From: Clostridium rectalis
GTDB taxonomy: Bacteria; Bacillota; Clostridia; Clostridiales; Clostridiaceae
DNA length: 64,000 nt
Assembly (NCBI RefSeq): GCF_900626095.1
Contig: NZ_UYZZ01000002.1
Location: 248,001 to 312,000 of the forward strand
Reading direction: 5' to 3'
The position numbers and the translations under genes are program-made. This document shows positions 44,645 to 54,643 of the stretch, one piece after another; the stretch's first letter is position 1; the number at the start of each line of letters is the position of its first letter. Below the pieces are notes generated by a model, which was not told where the DNA came from, searched no databases, and saw only the letters and a program-made list of their open reading frames with translations.

Positions 44645-45541
44645 CTATACAAAATATACATTTTCTTTAATTAAAATTTTCCCGCTACTAGTTTTATAAT
44701 CTCTTACATCCTTTTTAACTATGTTTTTTTCGCAAAGTTTTTCTAATATCTCTTCCATATGAATATCAAAATTTCGGAAAAGCTTCTCAACCTTAATATC
44801 TTCTCCACTTAAAAAGTTATCCTTTTCTCTCATATAATCTAATAATAGAACTGTAATATTTTTTATATTTTCATCAATATTTTGTTCCACAAATTTTATT
44901 AGCTCCTCTATACCATTAGCTAAATCATTTTTAACAAAAAATACTTTGTCTACTTTTTCCTTAAATCTATCATCTAAATTCATAGCCATTACCATTGCAT
45001 CTTTACTAATCATATATCCTGCGGAATTTACATACAATTTAGCATATTCCTCCGCCACTTTAACTGCTGATATATAAGCAGTATACATTCCATTATTATA
45101 TAAATATTTCTTGCATACCCCTATACTCTTTAAAAGATTCCCTAGATATACCATGCTCCATCGTTCTCTGTCTAAATCCGGATAATATCTAGCATTATCA
45201 TACCCATTAGTAATATCCATATCTTTAGAAAATACCAACCTAGAAGAGGCAAATATTCTATGCATAAAGCCACCTCTTTGATCTTTATCATAAAGCTGCA
45301 TAAACTTACCTTTACTCATAAGTTTTATATGAACTGGAACCCCATTTTCTTCCGTATAAATATTTTTCATAGCAAAAATTTTCTCATCTATTATTACAAA
45401 AAGATCAATATCTGATTTGTCCCATAAGTCTCCAGTAACTACACTTCCAAAAACCATTGCTGCAAGTACGGTTTCATTCCCCTTAAGATTATCAATCAGG
45501 CTATTAAAAGCTTTTTGATATTGTACAATTGTTCTTTCCAA
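44645..45541 (-). CDS. Nucleotidyltransferase domain protein
   Basis: This 298-residue protein begins with a Pol beta-type nucleotidyltransferase domain: the GSVVTGDLWDKSDIDLFV segment has the GS...DxD metal motif with the two Asp intact, and a further acidic strand follows. The remaining ~190 residues are mostly helical with no recognised domain. Such proteins can adenylylate or modify small molecules such as aminoglycosides, or act in toxin-antitoxin pairs, but no partner antitoxin is adjacent. It has its own terminator and a ribosome site GGGGGAG. Confidence 0.82.
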   Translation of the reverse strand: MERTIVQYQKAFNSLIDNLKGNETVLAAMVFGSVVTGDLWDKSDIDLFVIIDEKIFAMKNIYTEENGVPVHIKLMSKGKFMQLYDKDQRGGFMHRIFASSRLVFSKDMDITNGYDNARYYPDLDRERWSMVYLGNLLKSIGVCKKYLYNNGMYTAYISAVKVAEEYAKLYVNSAGYMISKDAMVMAMNLDDRFKEKVDKVFFVKNDLANGIEELIKFVEQNIDENIKNITVLLLDYMREKDNFLSGEDIKVEKLFRNFDIHMEEILEKLCEKNIVKKDVRDYKTSSGKILIKENVYFV

Positions 45542-45632
45542 AAGTTTCTCCCCCTTTAATCAATAAGTTTACAACAACTTAAATTAACTTATATTATATA
45601 ATATAAGTTGATAAAATTACAATACTTATAAA

Positions 45633-45664
45633 ATTGAAAATGAATGTTTTCCTTCATTTTCAAT
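45633..45664 (-). terminator. Terminator after the zinc-ribbon gene
   Basis: The arms ATTGAAAATGAA and TTCATTTTCAAT pair perfectly around an 8-base loop, followed on the minus strand by a short T-poor tail (TTATAAG). It begins 8 bases after the stop codon at 45673. Confidence 0.7.
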
Positions 45665-45672
45665 TAATCCAC

Positions 45673-45894
45673 CTAGATCTTTAACTTTTTTATAGCCTTT
45701 CTACAAAAATTACCACACTCTCTACATTCATACACATGAAAGCAATAATTTTCTGAGTCATCTAAAGGTTCTTCGGAACCATAGGAATCCATATACTCCT
45801 GTACTCTCCCCTTATTTATCATAAGACTGCCACATTTACTACAACTATAATCAAACTTTTTTAAGTCATTACAAACAGGACAAACTTTACTCAT
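45673..45894 (-). CDS. Small zinc-ribbon protein, 73 residues
   Basis: Four CxxC-type pairs are visible: CPVC near the start, CSKC at about residue 18, and CREC plus C at the end (YECRECGNFCRKAIKKLKI), so it can bind one or two zinc ions. The ATG at 45894 is preferred because AGGAGA sits 9 bases upstream; the ATG three codons earlier overlaps that site. Small zinc ribbons of this type are common and their roles are unknown. Confidence 0.72.
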   Translation of the reverse strand: MSKVCPVCNDLKKFDYSCSKCGSLMINKGRVQEYMDSYGSEEPLDDSENYCFHVYECRECGNFCRKAIKKLKI

Positions 45895-45958
45895 GTCTTT
45901 CATCTCCTAATTTTAAAATTTATATTAATTTATGGAATTATATTTTAAAATATACAAA

Positions 45959-45982
45959 ATAGCCTACAAATTGTAGGCTATT
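45959..45982 (-). terminator. Terminator after pyruvate carboxylase
   Basis: The nearly symmetrical inverted repeat AATAGCCTACAA/TTGTAGGCTATT has almost no loop, with T residues after it on the minus strand (TTTTGTATATTTT). It begins 11 bases after the stop codon at 45993. Confidence 0.8.
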
Positions 45983-45992
45983 TGTGAATTTA

Positions 45993-48900
45993 TTATTTTA
46001 TTAATTTCATTATAAGCTGTCCTGTTTTCATCTGTTGACCTTCTTTTACAAATATTTTCTCAACTTCACCATTAGCAGAGGATAATATATTGGTCTCCAT
46101 CTTCATGGCTTCTATTATAGCTATACTGTCTCCTTCCTTTATAACCTCTCCTTCTTTTACTAACAGCTTAACTAAATTTCCTGGAATACTTGCACCTATT
46201 TCATATTCATCTTTTTTATTAGCCATTAAAACTGAGTCCTCTTCTATAATTTTTTTGCTAATATTAGCTTTATCTATAATATCTATTTCTCTCCTATTTC
46301 CATTAACTTCAAATACCAATGTTCTTTTACCCTTATTTAATTTTCCTATTTGAAGTAATTTAATTATCAAAGTTTTTCCTGGTGCAATTTCTATTTCACT
46401 TGTTTCACCCTCTTTTAACCCATGAAAGAAAATGTCACTACCCATATGGCTTAAATCTCCATACGAAAATATATATTCTAAATAAGAATTAAATACCTCT
46501 GGATACAGCGCATAACTTAAAGCATCTTTATCATTAATTTCTACATTGTGTTTTTTCTTCAATTCTTCTTTTATTCTTGAAAAATCTTCTGGTGGTAACA
46601 ATTCACCTGCACGTATATTTATAGGTCTTTCACCCTTTAAAACTAAATTTTGTAGTTCCTTTGGGAAACCACCTTTTGGCTGACCCATCATACCTTTAAA
46701 ATATGAAACCACTGAATCCGGGAATGCCATGTTTTTAGCTTTATCATATATATTTTTAGGGTTTAAATCATTTTTTACCATGAAAATTGCTAAATCCCCT
46801 ACCATCTTTGAAGATGGAGTAACTTTAACTACATCTCCTAACATTTCATTAACTTTTTTATACATCTCTTTTATTTCATTAAATCTATGGCCTAATCCAA
46901 AACTTTCTATTTGAGGTTTTAAATTAGAATACTGCCCTCCTGGAATTTCATACTTATAAATTTCTGCTGATCCGGACTTTAGCCCAGATTCAAATTTATA
47001 ATAAACGGGTCTTACCGCACTCCAATAATCTGATATTCTTTGTAATTCATCTAAATTAAGCCCAGTATCTCTTTCTGTATTTTTTAATGCAGCTACTATT
47101 GAATTCATTGCTGGTTGACTTGTAAGTCCCGACATACTACTAAAAGCTGCATCCACTATATCTACCCCTGCCTCAGCTGCCATAAGCACTGTAGCAACAC
47201 CATTACCAGTAGTGTCATGTGTATGTAAATGAATTGGAATAGAAATTTCATTTTTCAGTGCTTTTATAAGTTTAGATGCAGCATAAGGTTTTAATAAAGC
47301 TGACATATCCTTAATCCCTAAAATATGTGCTCCTGATTTTTCAATTTCTTTTGCCATATTCACATAATATTTAAGTGAATATTTGTCTCTTGAAGTATCT
47401 AAAATATCCCCAGTGTAACAAATGCATGCTTCAGCTATTTTACCACTTTTAAGAACTTCATCTATAGCTACCTCCATACCTTTTAACCAATTCAAAGAAT
47501 CAAATATTCTAAAAACATCTATACCACTTTTAGCAGACTCCTTTATAAATTTCCTTATTACATTGTCAGGGTAGTTTTTATAACCTACTGCATTTGAACC
47601 TCTTATAAGCATTTGTAATAAAACATTTGGTACTCTTTTTCTAATTTCTTCTAACCTTACCCATGGATCTTCCTTTAAAAATCTATAGGCTACATCAAAA
47701 GTAGCTCCTCCCCACATTTCCATAGAAAATAAATCCTTAGCAAGTTTTGCTTCTGACTTAGAAATTTTTACCATATCTTTACTTCTAAGTCTAGTAGCCA
47801 TAAGAGATTGATGTGCATCTCTCATTGTAGTATCCGTAATAAGAAGTTTTTTCTGATTTTTAATCCAATTAATCACTCCATCTGAGCCCTGCTTTTCTAA
47901 TATTTGTTTTGTTCCTAACAGTTCTTCTGACAAATGAACTTTAGGAACAACAGGTACATCAAAACTTGGTTTGTTTCCATGAGTTTCATTTACAACTTTT
48001 TCTCCAATATATTTTAACACTCTAAGCTCTTTATCCGCTTTAGGTGATATATCAAATAATTCTCCATTATCTGATATAAAATTAGTTGTACATTTTCCCC
48101 TTAAAAATGTTTCATGATTTAAAACATTTATTAAAAAATCAACATTAGTTTTTACACCAGAAACTTTTAGTTCTCTAATTGACCTTATAGCCTTCCTTGA
48201 TGCATCTTTAAATGTTCTAGACCATGCAGTAGTCTTTACTAGAAGACTATCATAATAAGGACTTATTATGGATCCTGTAAATCCATTTCCACCATCTAAT
48301 CTTATACCAAAGCCTGAACCACTTCTGTAAACATCAATTCTTCCAGTATCTGGAGCAAAATTGTTCATTGGATCCTCTGTAGTTATTCTACATTGGATAG
48401 CGTACCCTCTAGCCTCTATATCATTTTGACAATTTAGATTAATTTCTGAGGAATTTAACTCATGCCCCTGTGCTATTAATATCTGACTTTGAACTATATC
48501 TATACCTGTTAACATTTCTGTTACAGTATGTTCAACCTGTATTCTAGGGTTCATTTCAATAAAATAATGATTTCCATACTTATCCACTAAAAACTCCACT
48601 GTTCCGGCACTTAAATATCCTACATGCTTAGCAATTTTTAAAGCATCATTACATATTTGATCTCTCTTCTCTTGAGTAAGTGAAAATGCGGGAGCAAATT
48701 CTATAACTTTTTGATGCCTTCTTTGTATTGAACAATCTCTTTCATGTAAATGTACTATATTACCGAATTTATCACCTAATATTTGTACTTCTATATGCTT
48801 TGGTCCCTCTAAATACTTTTCTATAAATAAATTATCTATACCGAAGGCCTTTTTAGCTTCCTCTTTAGCACTTCTATAAGTAGAAACTAATTCTTTTTCC

Positions 48901-49433
48901 TCTTTTACTATTCTCATTCCTCTTCCGCCACCACCTGCAGCAGCCTTTACCATTACTGGATATCCACACATTCTTGCTATTTTTATAGCTTCCTCTTCAG
49001 AAGTAATAGACTTTTCTACTCCTGGTATAGTTGGAACTTTAACTTCTTTTGCAACAATTTTAGATTGAATTTTATCACCTAATCTTTCCATCATTTCCGG
49101 AGATGGTCCTATAAATTCAATTCCCGCTTCTCTACATTTTCTTGCAAATTCAGGATTTTCTGATAGAAAACCATATCCAGGATGTATTGCATCAACACCT
49201 TTTTTTACAGCTAAATTTACTATTTCATCAATATTTAAATAAGCTTCTACAGGTCCTTTAGTTTTTCCTATCAGATAAGATTCATCTGCCTTTGTTCTAA
49301 ATAATGCACATTTATCTTCATTTGAATAAATAGCCACAGTTCTTATACCTAACTCATGACATGCCCTAAATACCCTTATAGCTATTTCTCCTCTATTAGC
49401 TACCAAAACTCTTTTAAATCTTTTTATCAACAC
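45993..49433 (-). CDS. pyc: Pyruvate carboxylase
   Basis: This 1146-residue single-chain enzyme carboxylates pyruvate to oxaloacetate. The biotin carboxylase part (residues 1-450) has VLVANRGEIAIRVFRA, GGGGRGMR and the IEMNPRIQVEHTVTE segment. The carboxyltransferase part (about 530-800) has TDTTMRDAHQSLMATR, HTHDTTGNG and the metal-binding His. The tetramerisation/PC domain follows, and the biotinyl domain at the C-terminus has EAMKMETN, where the second Lys is biotinylated. The start is GTG at 49433 behind GGGGCTGAAT. It refills the TCA-like branch for aspartate and glutamate synthesis in a fermenting anaerobe. Confidence 0.97.
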   Translation of the reverse strand: MLIKRFKRVLVANRGEIAIRVFRACHELGIRTVAIYSNEDKCALFRTKADESYLIGKTKGPVEAYLNIDEIVNLAVKKGVDAIHPGYGFLSENPEFARKCREAGIEFIGPSPEMMERLGDKIQSKIVAKEVKVPTIPGVEKSITSEEEAIKIARMCGYPVMVKAAAGGGGRGMRIVKEEKELVSTYRSAKEEAKKAFGIDNLFIEKYLEGPKHIEVQILGDKFGNIVHLHERDCSIQRRHQKVIEFAPAFSLTQEKRDQICNDALKIAKHVGYLSAGTVEFLVDKYGNHYFIEMNPRIQVEHTVTEMLTGIDIVQSQILIAQGHELNSSEINLNCQNDIEARGYAIQCRITTEDPMNNFAPDTGRIDVYRSGSGFGIRLDGGNGFTGSIISPYYDSLLVKTTAWSRTFKDASRKAIRSIRELKVSGVKTNVDFLINVLNHETFLRGKCTTNFISDNGELFDISPKADKELRVLKYIGEKVVNETHGNKPSFDVPVVPKVHLSEELLGTKQILEKQGSDGVINWIKNQKKLLITDTTMRDAHQSLMATRLRSKDMVKISKSEAKLAKDLFSMEMWGGATFDVAYRFLKEDPWVRLEEIRKRVPNVLLQMLIRGSNAVGYKNYPDNVIRKFIKESAKSGIDVFRIFDSLNWLKGMEVAIDEVLKSGKIAEACICYTGDILDTSRDKYSLKYYVNMAKEIEKSGAHILGIKDMSALLKPYAASKLIKALKNEISIPIHLHTHDTTGNGVATVLMAAEAGVDIVDAAFSSMSGLTSQPAMNSIVAALKNTERDTGLNLDELQRISDYWSAVRPVYYKFESGLKSGSAEIYKYEIPGGQYSNLKPQIESFGLGHRFNEIKEMYKKVNEMLGDVVKVTPSSKMVGDLAIFMVKNDLNPKNIYDKAKNMAFPDSVVSYFKGMMGQPKGGFPKELQNLVLKGERPINIRAGELLPPEDFSRIKEELKKKHNVEINDKDALSYALYPEVFNSYLEYIFSYGDLSHMGSDIFFHGLKEGETSEIEIAPGKTLIIKLLQIGKLNKGKRTLVFEVNGNRREIDIIDKANISKKIIEEDSVLMANKKDEYEIGASIPGNLVKLLVKEGEVIKEGDSIAIIEAMKMETNILSSANGEVEKIFVKEGQQMKTGQLIMKLIK

Positions 49434-49870
49434 ATTCAGCCCCTTTATATATTATATTTCCACTAATAAATTAAATTTATCTAGTTTATTAATTAACCTA
49501 TCTAAATTAAAAACACTTTCTTAATATGAATTATATATTTTTTTGTATTGCATCATTTCTATATATATTATTTTTATATTAAAATCCCAACTTGATGAAA
49601 TAGCTATATATACATTGTTAGCATACTATTTTTATATATTTCCAAATAAATTTCATGCAATTTCCAAACTAGTTCCCTTGCATAATAGAATATATTATTA
49701 TAGTGTAATAATCAATATATAAATATATTTATTTTTAGTTTTTATTTTATACTACTTCTATAAAACTTCATAATCCTTACACTTTCTTATACTTAAAAAT
49801 AAGCTCTCTTATATATTATTTTATTATTCTTAATAAAAAAAGTGGAGATTACCCCACTTTTTTCATAACA
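49434..49870. other. Intergenic region upstream of pyruvate carboxylase, no gene seen
   Basis: These 437 bases are AT-rich with stops in all frames and no open frame with a ribosome site. They hold the terminator at 49835-49863 for the amidohydrolase gene and must contain the promoter of the pyc gene, which I cannot place with confidence. Confidence 0.6.
49835..49863 (-). terminator. Terminator after the amidohydrolase gene
   Basis: The arms AAAAAAGTGG and CCACTTTTTT enclose a short loop (AGATTACC). The U-tract lies within the arms, so it is bidirectional. It lies 8 bases past the stop codon at 49871. Confidence 0.82.
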
Positions 49871-51148
49871 CTATAACTTCCTACACATATTTTTAAAATT
49901 ATAAACAATTTTTTCCTTATCTATATTGAAAAATTCTCCTTTTTTCATTAATATTTCACCATTGATAATAACATATTCAACTTCACTACCATTGGCAGAA
50001 AACACTATATTAGAATATATATCATGATTAGGTATTAAACTAGGTTTATTTAAATTAATCAATATTAAATCTCCTAAATATCCTTCTTTTATTTTACCTA
50101 ATTTATTTATTCCTAATGCTCTTCCACCATTTAGTGTTGCCATTTTAAGAACAGTTTTCCCATCTAACTTTGTGGGGTTTTTATACCATAATTTTTGAAG
50201 TAATGCTGCTGTCTCCATTTCCTCAAACATATTTAAATTATTATTACTTGACGTACCATCAGTGCCTATACAAACATTTATATTTTTATCCATCATTTCT
50301 GATATCCTGGCTACACCACTTGCAAGTTTCATATTACTTTGAGGATTATATACTGGGCTTACATTTCTTTTATGAATAATTTCAATATCACCATCATTTA
50401 GATGAACACAATGAGCTGCTACTACTCTATTATTAAATATACCTGTTTCCTCTAAAAATTCACAAGGTGTCATATTATACTTATCCTTTATAATATTTAT
50501 CTCTTCCTCTGTTTCTGCTACATGAATATGTATACCACATTCTAATTTTTCAGCTTCTTTTGCAATCTCTTTTAATGCACTTTTATCTAAAGTATATGGA
50601 CTATGAGGTGCTAACATACTATTTAATAAACCACTTTTACTATTTTTAACCCTTTTATCTATATTAATTGCCACTTCCATTTGTTTTTCCCATTCTTCTC
50701 CTATTATTGCTGACCCAAGCACTGACCTGATTTTTAAACTTTCTACTATATCTATAATTTGATCTTCATAAAAATACATATTATTAAAACATGTACTTCC
50801 TGTACTTAACATCTCCAAACATGCAAACTCTGTAGCAAATTTTATATGCTCTTCTTTAAACTTACTTTCCATAGGCCATATTTTTTCATTAAGCCACTTC
50901 ATTAAAGGGAGTCCCTCTCCATAACCTCTTAAGATAGTCATAGCTGCATGAGTATGACAATTCACGAGCCCTGGTAATGCACAATATCCTTCACCATCAA
51001 TTACTTGTAAATCACTAAATTCTCCTTTATATTCTCCAAAAGAAATCTTTTTAAATTTATTATTTTTGATTAAAATATAACCATTATCTATAATTCCCCT
51101 ATCCTCATCCATAGTTAATATCATTACATTTTTTATAAGTATACCCAT
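49871..51148 (-). CDS. Amidohydrolase, MtaD/5'-deoxyadenosine or SAH deaminase type
   Basis: This 425-residue amidohydrolase has the metal-binding NCHTHAAMTILRG, HIHVAETEEE in the middle, the metal-binding His region AAHCVHLNDGD, and the catalytic IGTDGTSSNNNLNM. The YNPQSNMKLASGVARI loop is typical of MtaD/SsnA-like deaminases, which act on 5'-methylthioadenosine, S-adenosylhomocysteine or 5'-deoxyadenosine. Several radical SAM enzymes nearby produce 5'-deoxyadenosine, so removing it is a plausible role. Exact specificity is not resolved by sequence. Confidence 0.85.
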   Translation of the reverse strand: MGILIKNVMILTMDEDRGIIDNGYILIKNNKFKKISFGEYKGEFSDLQVIDGEGYCALPGLVNCHTHAAMTILRGYGEGLPLMKWLNEKIWPMESKFKEEHIKFATEFACLEMLSTGSTCFNNMYFYEDQIIDIVESLKIRSVLGSAIIGEEWEKQMEVAINIDKRVKNSKSGLLNSMLAPHSPYTLDKSALKEIAKEAEKLECGIHIHVAETEEEINIIKDKYNMTPCEFLEETGIFNNRVVAAHCVHLNDGDIEIIHKRNVSPVYNPQSNMKLASGVARISEMMDKNINVCIGTDGTSSNNNLNMFEEMETAALLQKLWYKNPTKLDGKTVLKMATLNGGRALGINKLGKIKEGYLGDLILINLNKPSLIPNHDIYSNIVFSANGSEVEYVIINGEILMKKGEFFNIDKEKIVYNFKNMCRKL

Positions 51149-51181
51149 AAAAAAACCTCCTTATCTTTAAACTATATGAAT

Positions 51182-51213
51182 AATGAACAGCTAAAAATTT
51201 TTAACTGTTCATT
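51182..51213 (-). terminator. Hairpin between hflX and the amidohydrolase gene
   Basis: The arms AATGAACAG and CTGTTCATT pair, and an inner TAAAAATTTTTA extends the stem. It lies 12 bases past the hflX stop codon. A strong T-run is missing. Confidence 0.55.
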
Positions 51214-51224
51214 TATGCATGTTC

Positions 51225-53003
51225 CTATAATAAATATTTACTACAAATATTATATACCTTTTCATCTACCTGAGCATATATATATGTTCCTTCTACTTTA
51301 TATTTTTCTTTACTTACATTAGCATTTCTATAAAGATAAGCAACCATTGATTGATCAGAATAAGGTATTAAAAATTCTGCTTCTTTCAATGTATATGGTA
51401 GTTTATCTATAACTAATTGCAAAAGTATATCTACATTTTTATTTTCCTTTGCTGAAATTTCTATATAATCTAATTTTTTAAATTTATCTCTTATATAGTC
51501 TAACTCCTCATATTTAATCTTATCTATTTTATTTAAAACCATTATTATAGGTTTATCCACTACTCCTAATTCCTCTAATACTTTATTTACAGCATTAATT
51601 TGTTCCATAAAATTTTCTGAAGATACATCTACTATATGAAGTAATAAATCTGAATAAATAACCTCTTCTAATGTAGACTTAAAGGCTTCTACTAAATCAT
51701 GGGGTAGTTTTCTTATAAAACCTACTGTATCTGTTAATGTTATAGTATTATTATTAGGTAATACTATAGCTCTTGTGGTTGTATCCAAAGTTGCAAATAA
51801 CATATCTGCCTCTAAAACATTTTCCTTTTGGGTCCCTTCTCTCGCAGGAATAGTATTATATAATAAGTTTCTCAAAGTTGATTTTCCAGCATTAGTATAT
51901 CCCACTAAAGAAACTTTAAGTATATCATTTCTACTATATCTTTGTGTTTGTCGAATTTTTTTTATTTTTTCAAGTTCTTTAGAAAGATCGTATATTCTTG
52001 CTCTTATATGTCTTCTATCTGTTTCTAATTTTTTTTCACCAGGTCCCCTAGTTCCTATTCCTCCACCTGTTCTTGAAAGTATAGTTCCAAGTCCTGTTAG
52101 TCTAGGTAATCTATATTTTAATTGAGCCAATTCAACTTGAATTTTGCCTTCTTTGCTTTTAGCCCTTTTAGCAAAAATTTCTAAAATCAATGTAGTTCTA
52201 TCAATTACTTTTACACCAATAAATTCTTCTAAATTTCTAACCTGAGATGCAGTTAATTCATCATCAAAAATTACCACATTAGCCCTTCTAGCTTGCCTTA
52301 ATAAAGCTATTTCTTCAACTTTACCACTTCCAACATAAAATGCTGAATCTACCCTAGTTCTATTTTGAAGAACTTTATCTACAGTTACTACATTGCATGC
52401 TTTAGCCAATTCTTCTAATTCATCTAAACTTTCTTCACTTTCTACCCCAACTAATATTGCCCTCTCACTAGTGTCCTCCTCAATATTGTTATCTTTTATT
52501 ATAGAATCTATATATTTAATCTTATGATTTAAATTAAAACTCATAGCCTCTTGTAAAGATATCTTTCTACTTACTTCTGATGTTAAAATATTATTTTCTA
52601 TAGTGCAAAATCCTAATGTTACATCTGTAATACCATGTTCATCTACTCCAATTGCAGTAATACAATCAAGTTTTAATTTAATTAAAGCAGATATATCTAA
52701 AGCTGATAATCTTGAATTACCATTTGGATGTGTATGAATAATTCTTACTGCTGATAATCTCTTTTCTTTTATATCAATTAAAGGCATTTCAACGGTAGTA
52801 CTATCCCCTAAAGCTACATTTATTATATTACCTTTTCTATCTATAGATACACTTACCTCTCTACCTGTTTCCATAGTTACATTACTTATTAATTGAGCTA
52901 ACTCAAAATTGAAAACTTCATCTTTAGCTACTTTACAGTCATATATATTTTCAAGTCTATTTAAGATGTTATCTTTTACACCATCTATATTACCGCTTAT
53001 CAC
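51225..53003 (-). CDS. hflX: HflX-type GTPase with a JAMM-like N-terminal extension
   Basis: This 592-residue protein has two parts. The C-terminal ~420 residues are HflX, a GTPase that splits stalled ribosomes: the HflX-specific ERAILVGVE start near residue 183, [18 protein letters not shown], the G domain with GYTNAGKST and [13 protein letters not shown], and NKIDK. The first ~175 residues are not in standard HflX and contain [14 protein letters not shown], close to the JAMM/MPN metalloprotease motif HxHPx(n)SxxD. The start is GTG at 53003 behind AGGAGATGAT. It is divergent from hpt. Confidence 0.92.
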   Translation of the reverse strand: MISGNIDGVKDNILNRLENIYDCKVAKDEVFNFELAQLISNVTMETGREVSVSIDRKGNIINVALGDSTTVEMPLIDIKEKRLSAVRIIHTHPNGNSRLSALDISALIKLKLDCITAIGVDEHGITDVTLGFCTIENNILTSEVSRKISLQEAMSFNLNHKIKYIDSIIKDNNIEEDTSERAILVGVESEESLDELEELAKACNVVTVDKVLQNRTRVDSAFYVGSGKVEEIALLRQARRANVVIFDDELTASQVRNLEEFIGVKVIDRTTLILEIFAKRAKSKEGKIQVELAQLKYRLPRLTGLGTILSRTGGGIGTRGPGEKKLETDRRHIRARIYDLSKELEKIKKIRQTQRYSRNDILKVSLVGYTNAGKSTLRNLLYNTIPAREGTQKENVLEADMLFATLDTTTRAIVLPNNNTITLTDTVGFIRKLPHDLVEAFKSTLEEVIYSDLLLHIVDVSSENFMEQINAVNKVLEELGVVDKPIIMVLNKIDKIKYEELDYIRDKFKKLDYIEISAKENKNVDILLQLVIDKLPYTLKEAEFLIPYSDQSMVAYLYRNANVSKEKYKVEGTYIYAQVDEKVYNICSKYLL

Positions 53004-53125
53004 ACTATCATCTCCTTAATAGTTAACAAAATAAACCTTTCCACCTTGACAACTTTCATATAATTTTATACTATAAAAACAATATTGTAAATATTATATG
53101 AATATTTGTATGGTGGAGGTTTGTA

Positions 53126-53653
53126 ATGGAACAAAAGAAAGAAAATATATTAATATCAGAAGAACAAATAAAAAAAAGAATTTCTGAATTAGGTAAAGAA
53201 ATATCAAGAAACTATAAAAACAAAAATCTATATGTACTTTCTTTGTTAAGAGGAAGCTTTATATATACAGCGGATTTAGTAAGACAAATTACCACTCCTA
53301 CTAGAATTGGATTTATGACCACTTCAAGCTATGGTAATGCTGAAATATCTACTGGAATGGTAAAGGTTGTTAACGATATCCCAGATAATATAGAAGGGTT
53401 AGATGTATTAATAGTGGATGATATAGTAGATACAGGTATAACTATGGATTTTGTAGTAAATCATGTGAAATCTTTAGGTGCTAGCTCTGTTAAAAGTTGT
53501 GTGCTATTAGATAAACCTGAGAGAAGAAAAGTAAATATAAAACCGGATTACTGTTGTTTTGAAATTCCAGATGTGTTTGTGGTTGGTTATGGATTAAACT
53601 ATGGAGATTTTTACAGAAATATTCCATATATATTTAATTGGGAAGAAAAATAA
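53126..53653 (+). CDS. hpt: Hypoxanthine phosphoribosyltransferase
   Basis: This 175-residue enzyme converts hypoxanthine or guanine with PRPP to IMP or GMP. The PRPP loop VLIVDDIVDTGITM is at about residues 94-107, with SLLRGSFIYTADLVRQI and VGYGLNYGDFYRNIPYI matching the family. It stands alone, with its own terminator and an upstream GGTGGAGG ribosome site. Length is normal. Confidence 0.96.
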   Translation: MEQKKENILISEEQIKKRISELGKEISRNYKNKNLYVLSLLRGSFIYTADLVRQITTPTRIGFMTTSSYGNAEISTGMVKVVNDIPDNIEGLDVLIVDDIVDTGITMDFVVNHVKSLGASSVKSCVLLDKPERRKVNIKPDYCCFEIPDVFVVGYGLNYGDFYRNIPYIFNWEEK

Positions 53654-53665
53654 AAATGATTTTAA

Positions 53666-53716
53666 ATTGACAATTAACAGTTAAGCTTATATAGCTTTCT
53701 GTCAATTGTTTTTTTT
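53666..53716 (+). terminator. Terminator after hpt
   Basis: The outer arms ATTGACA and TGTCAAT enclose an internal stem, and eight T residues follow at the end of the second arm. Confidence 0.8.
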
Positions 53717-53720
53717 AACC

Positions 53721-53745
53721 TCAGATGGAGTTATACTCCATCTGA
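53721..53745. terminator. Hairpin between hpt and yunB
   Basis: The perfect 10-base arms TCAGATGGAG and CTCCATCTGA are joined by TTATA. It lies 9 bases past the yunB stop codon (yunB reads leftward). The AT-rich tails are modest on both sides. Confidence 0.65.
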
Positions 53746-53754
53746 AATATTTAT

Positions 53755-54384
53755 TTAATTACCAGCTCTTATTTTAAACCCTGCACTATCTAAATTTAGA
53801 TCAATAGCGGTATTAGGTATTTTACCAACTATTATAGTTTCAGATATAGGCATTTCACTTTTTAATTTAATATCAGTATTTTTTAATGGAATTATTATTT
53901 TCATATTACTTATAACTTGAACATATATTTTATGTCTTGTTTGATTTATTCCAGCCCCTTCAAAATTTGATTCATACTTTGTTTCAATATATCCAATAGG
54001 TTGCATTTTCACTGTAATATTAGGGCCAAAATAAGCTAATATATTATTTTTAAAAATATATCCCATGGGAATTTTTATACCAATAGTTCCTAATTTCTTT
54101 AATTCTTCCTGTGCCTCTAATGCAACATCACATGCTATTTTATTCATCTTTAAAGTATCAGCTTTTATCATGGCTACATTCCCTTCTTCATCTTTCTCTA
54201 TATTAATTACATCTTCATAATTAAATTCTTTAACATAATTTTTAACTATAGTTTTATTCATAACTTCAGAAGCTTTAGCTTTCATTTCTGATTCAGCTAC
54301 AGTTATAATAGTAGGAGAAATTATATTATCAAAGGCATAAAGGAATATATAAAAACTACTAATGATTAAAATAAACCATACCAT
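53755..54384 (-). CDS. yunB: Sporulation protein YunB
   Basis: This 209-residue protein has one N-terminal membrane helix (about residues 2-20, VWFILIISSFYIFLYAF) and the YunB domain: AESEMKAKASEVMNKTI, NVAMIKADTLKMNKI, PIGYIETKYESNFEGAGINQTRHKIY. YunB is needed for normal sporulation in Bacillus and is controlled by a sporulation sigma factor; its biochemical role is not defined. The visible start at the ATG at 54384 lacks a good ribosome site. A GTG start with KSYKKF upstream (around 54420) is out of frame by one base in a T-run, so the annotated N-terminus may be too short. Confidence 0.88.
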   Translation of the reverse strand: MVWFILIISSFYIFLYAFDNIISPTIITVAESEMKAKASEVMNKTIVKNYVKEFNYEDVINIEKDEEGNVAMIKADTLKMNKIACDVALEAQEELKKLGTIGIKIPMGYIFKNNILAYFGPNITVKMQPIGYIETKYESNFEGAGINQTRHKIYVQVISNMKIIIPLKNTDIKLKSEMPISETIIVGKIPNTAIDLNLDSAGFKIRAGN

Positions 54385-54643
54385 AAGTTTAAATTTAAAA
54401 CTTTTTATAGCTCTTCACATCCTATTTTTATCATTCACTAACTTATATTTATAACTTAAAGAAAATATTCTTAAAACTTTTAAGTTGAATTTCTGGTCTC
54501 ATTTTACCCATTTAAATATTTTATTATAAAGCTTATAAAATCAGTATTAATTGCTAATAAATTCATTTCATAAAAACCCTATTGTATGATATAATATTTT
54601 AAAATTGGTTACAATTAATAATAGAATGTTCAGGAGGAAAATT

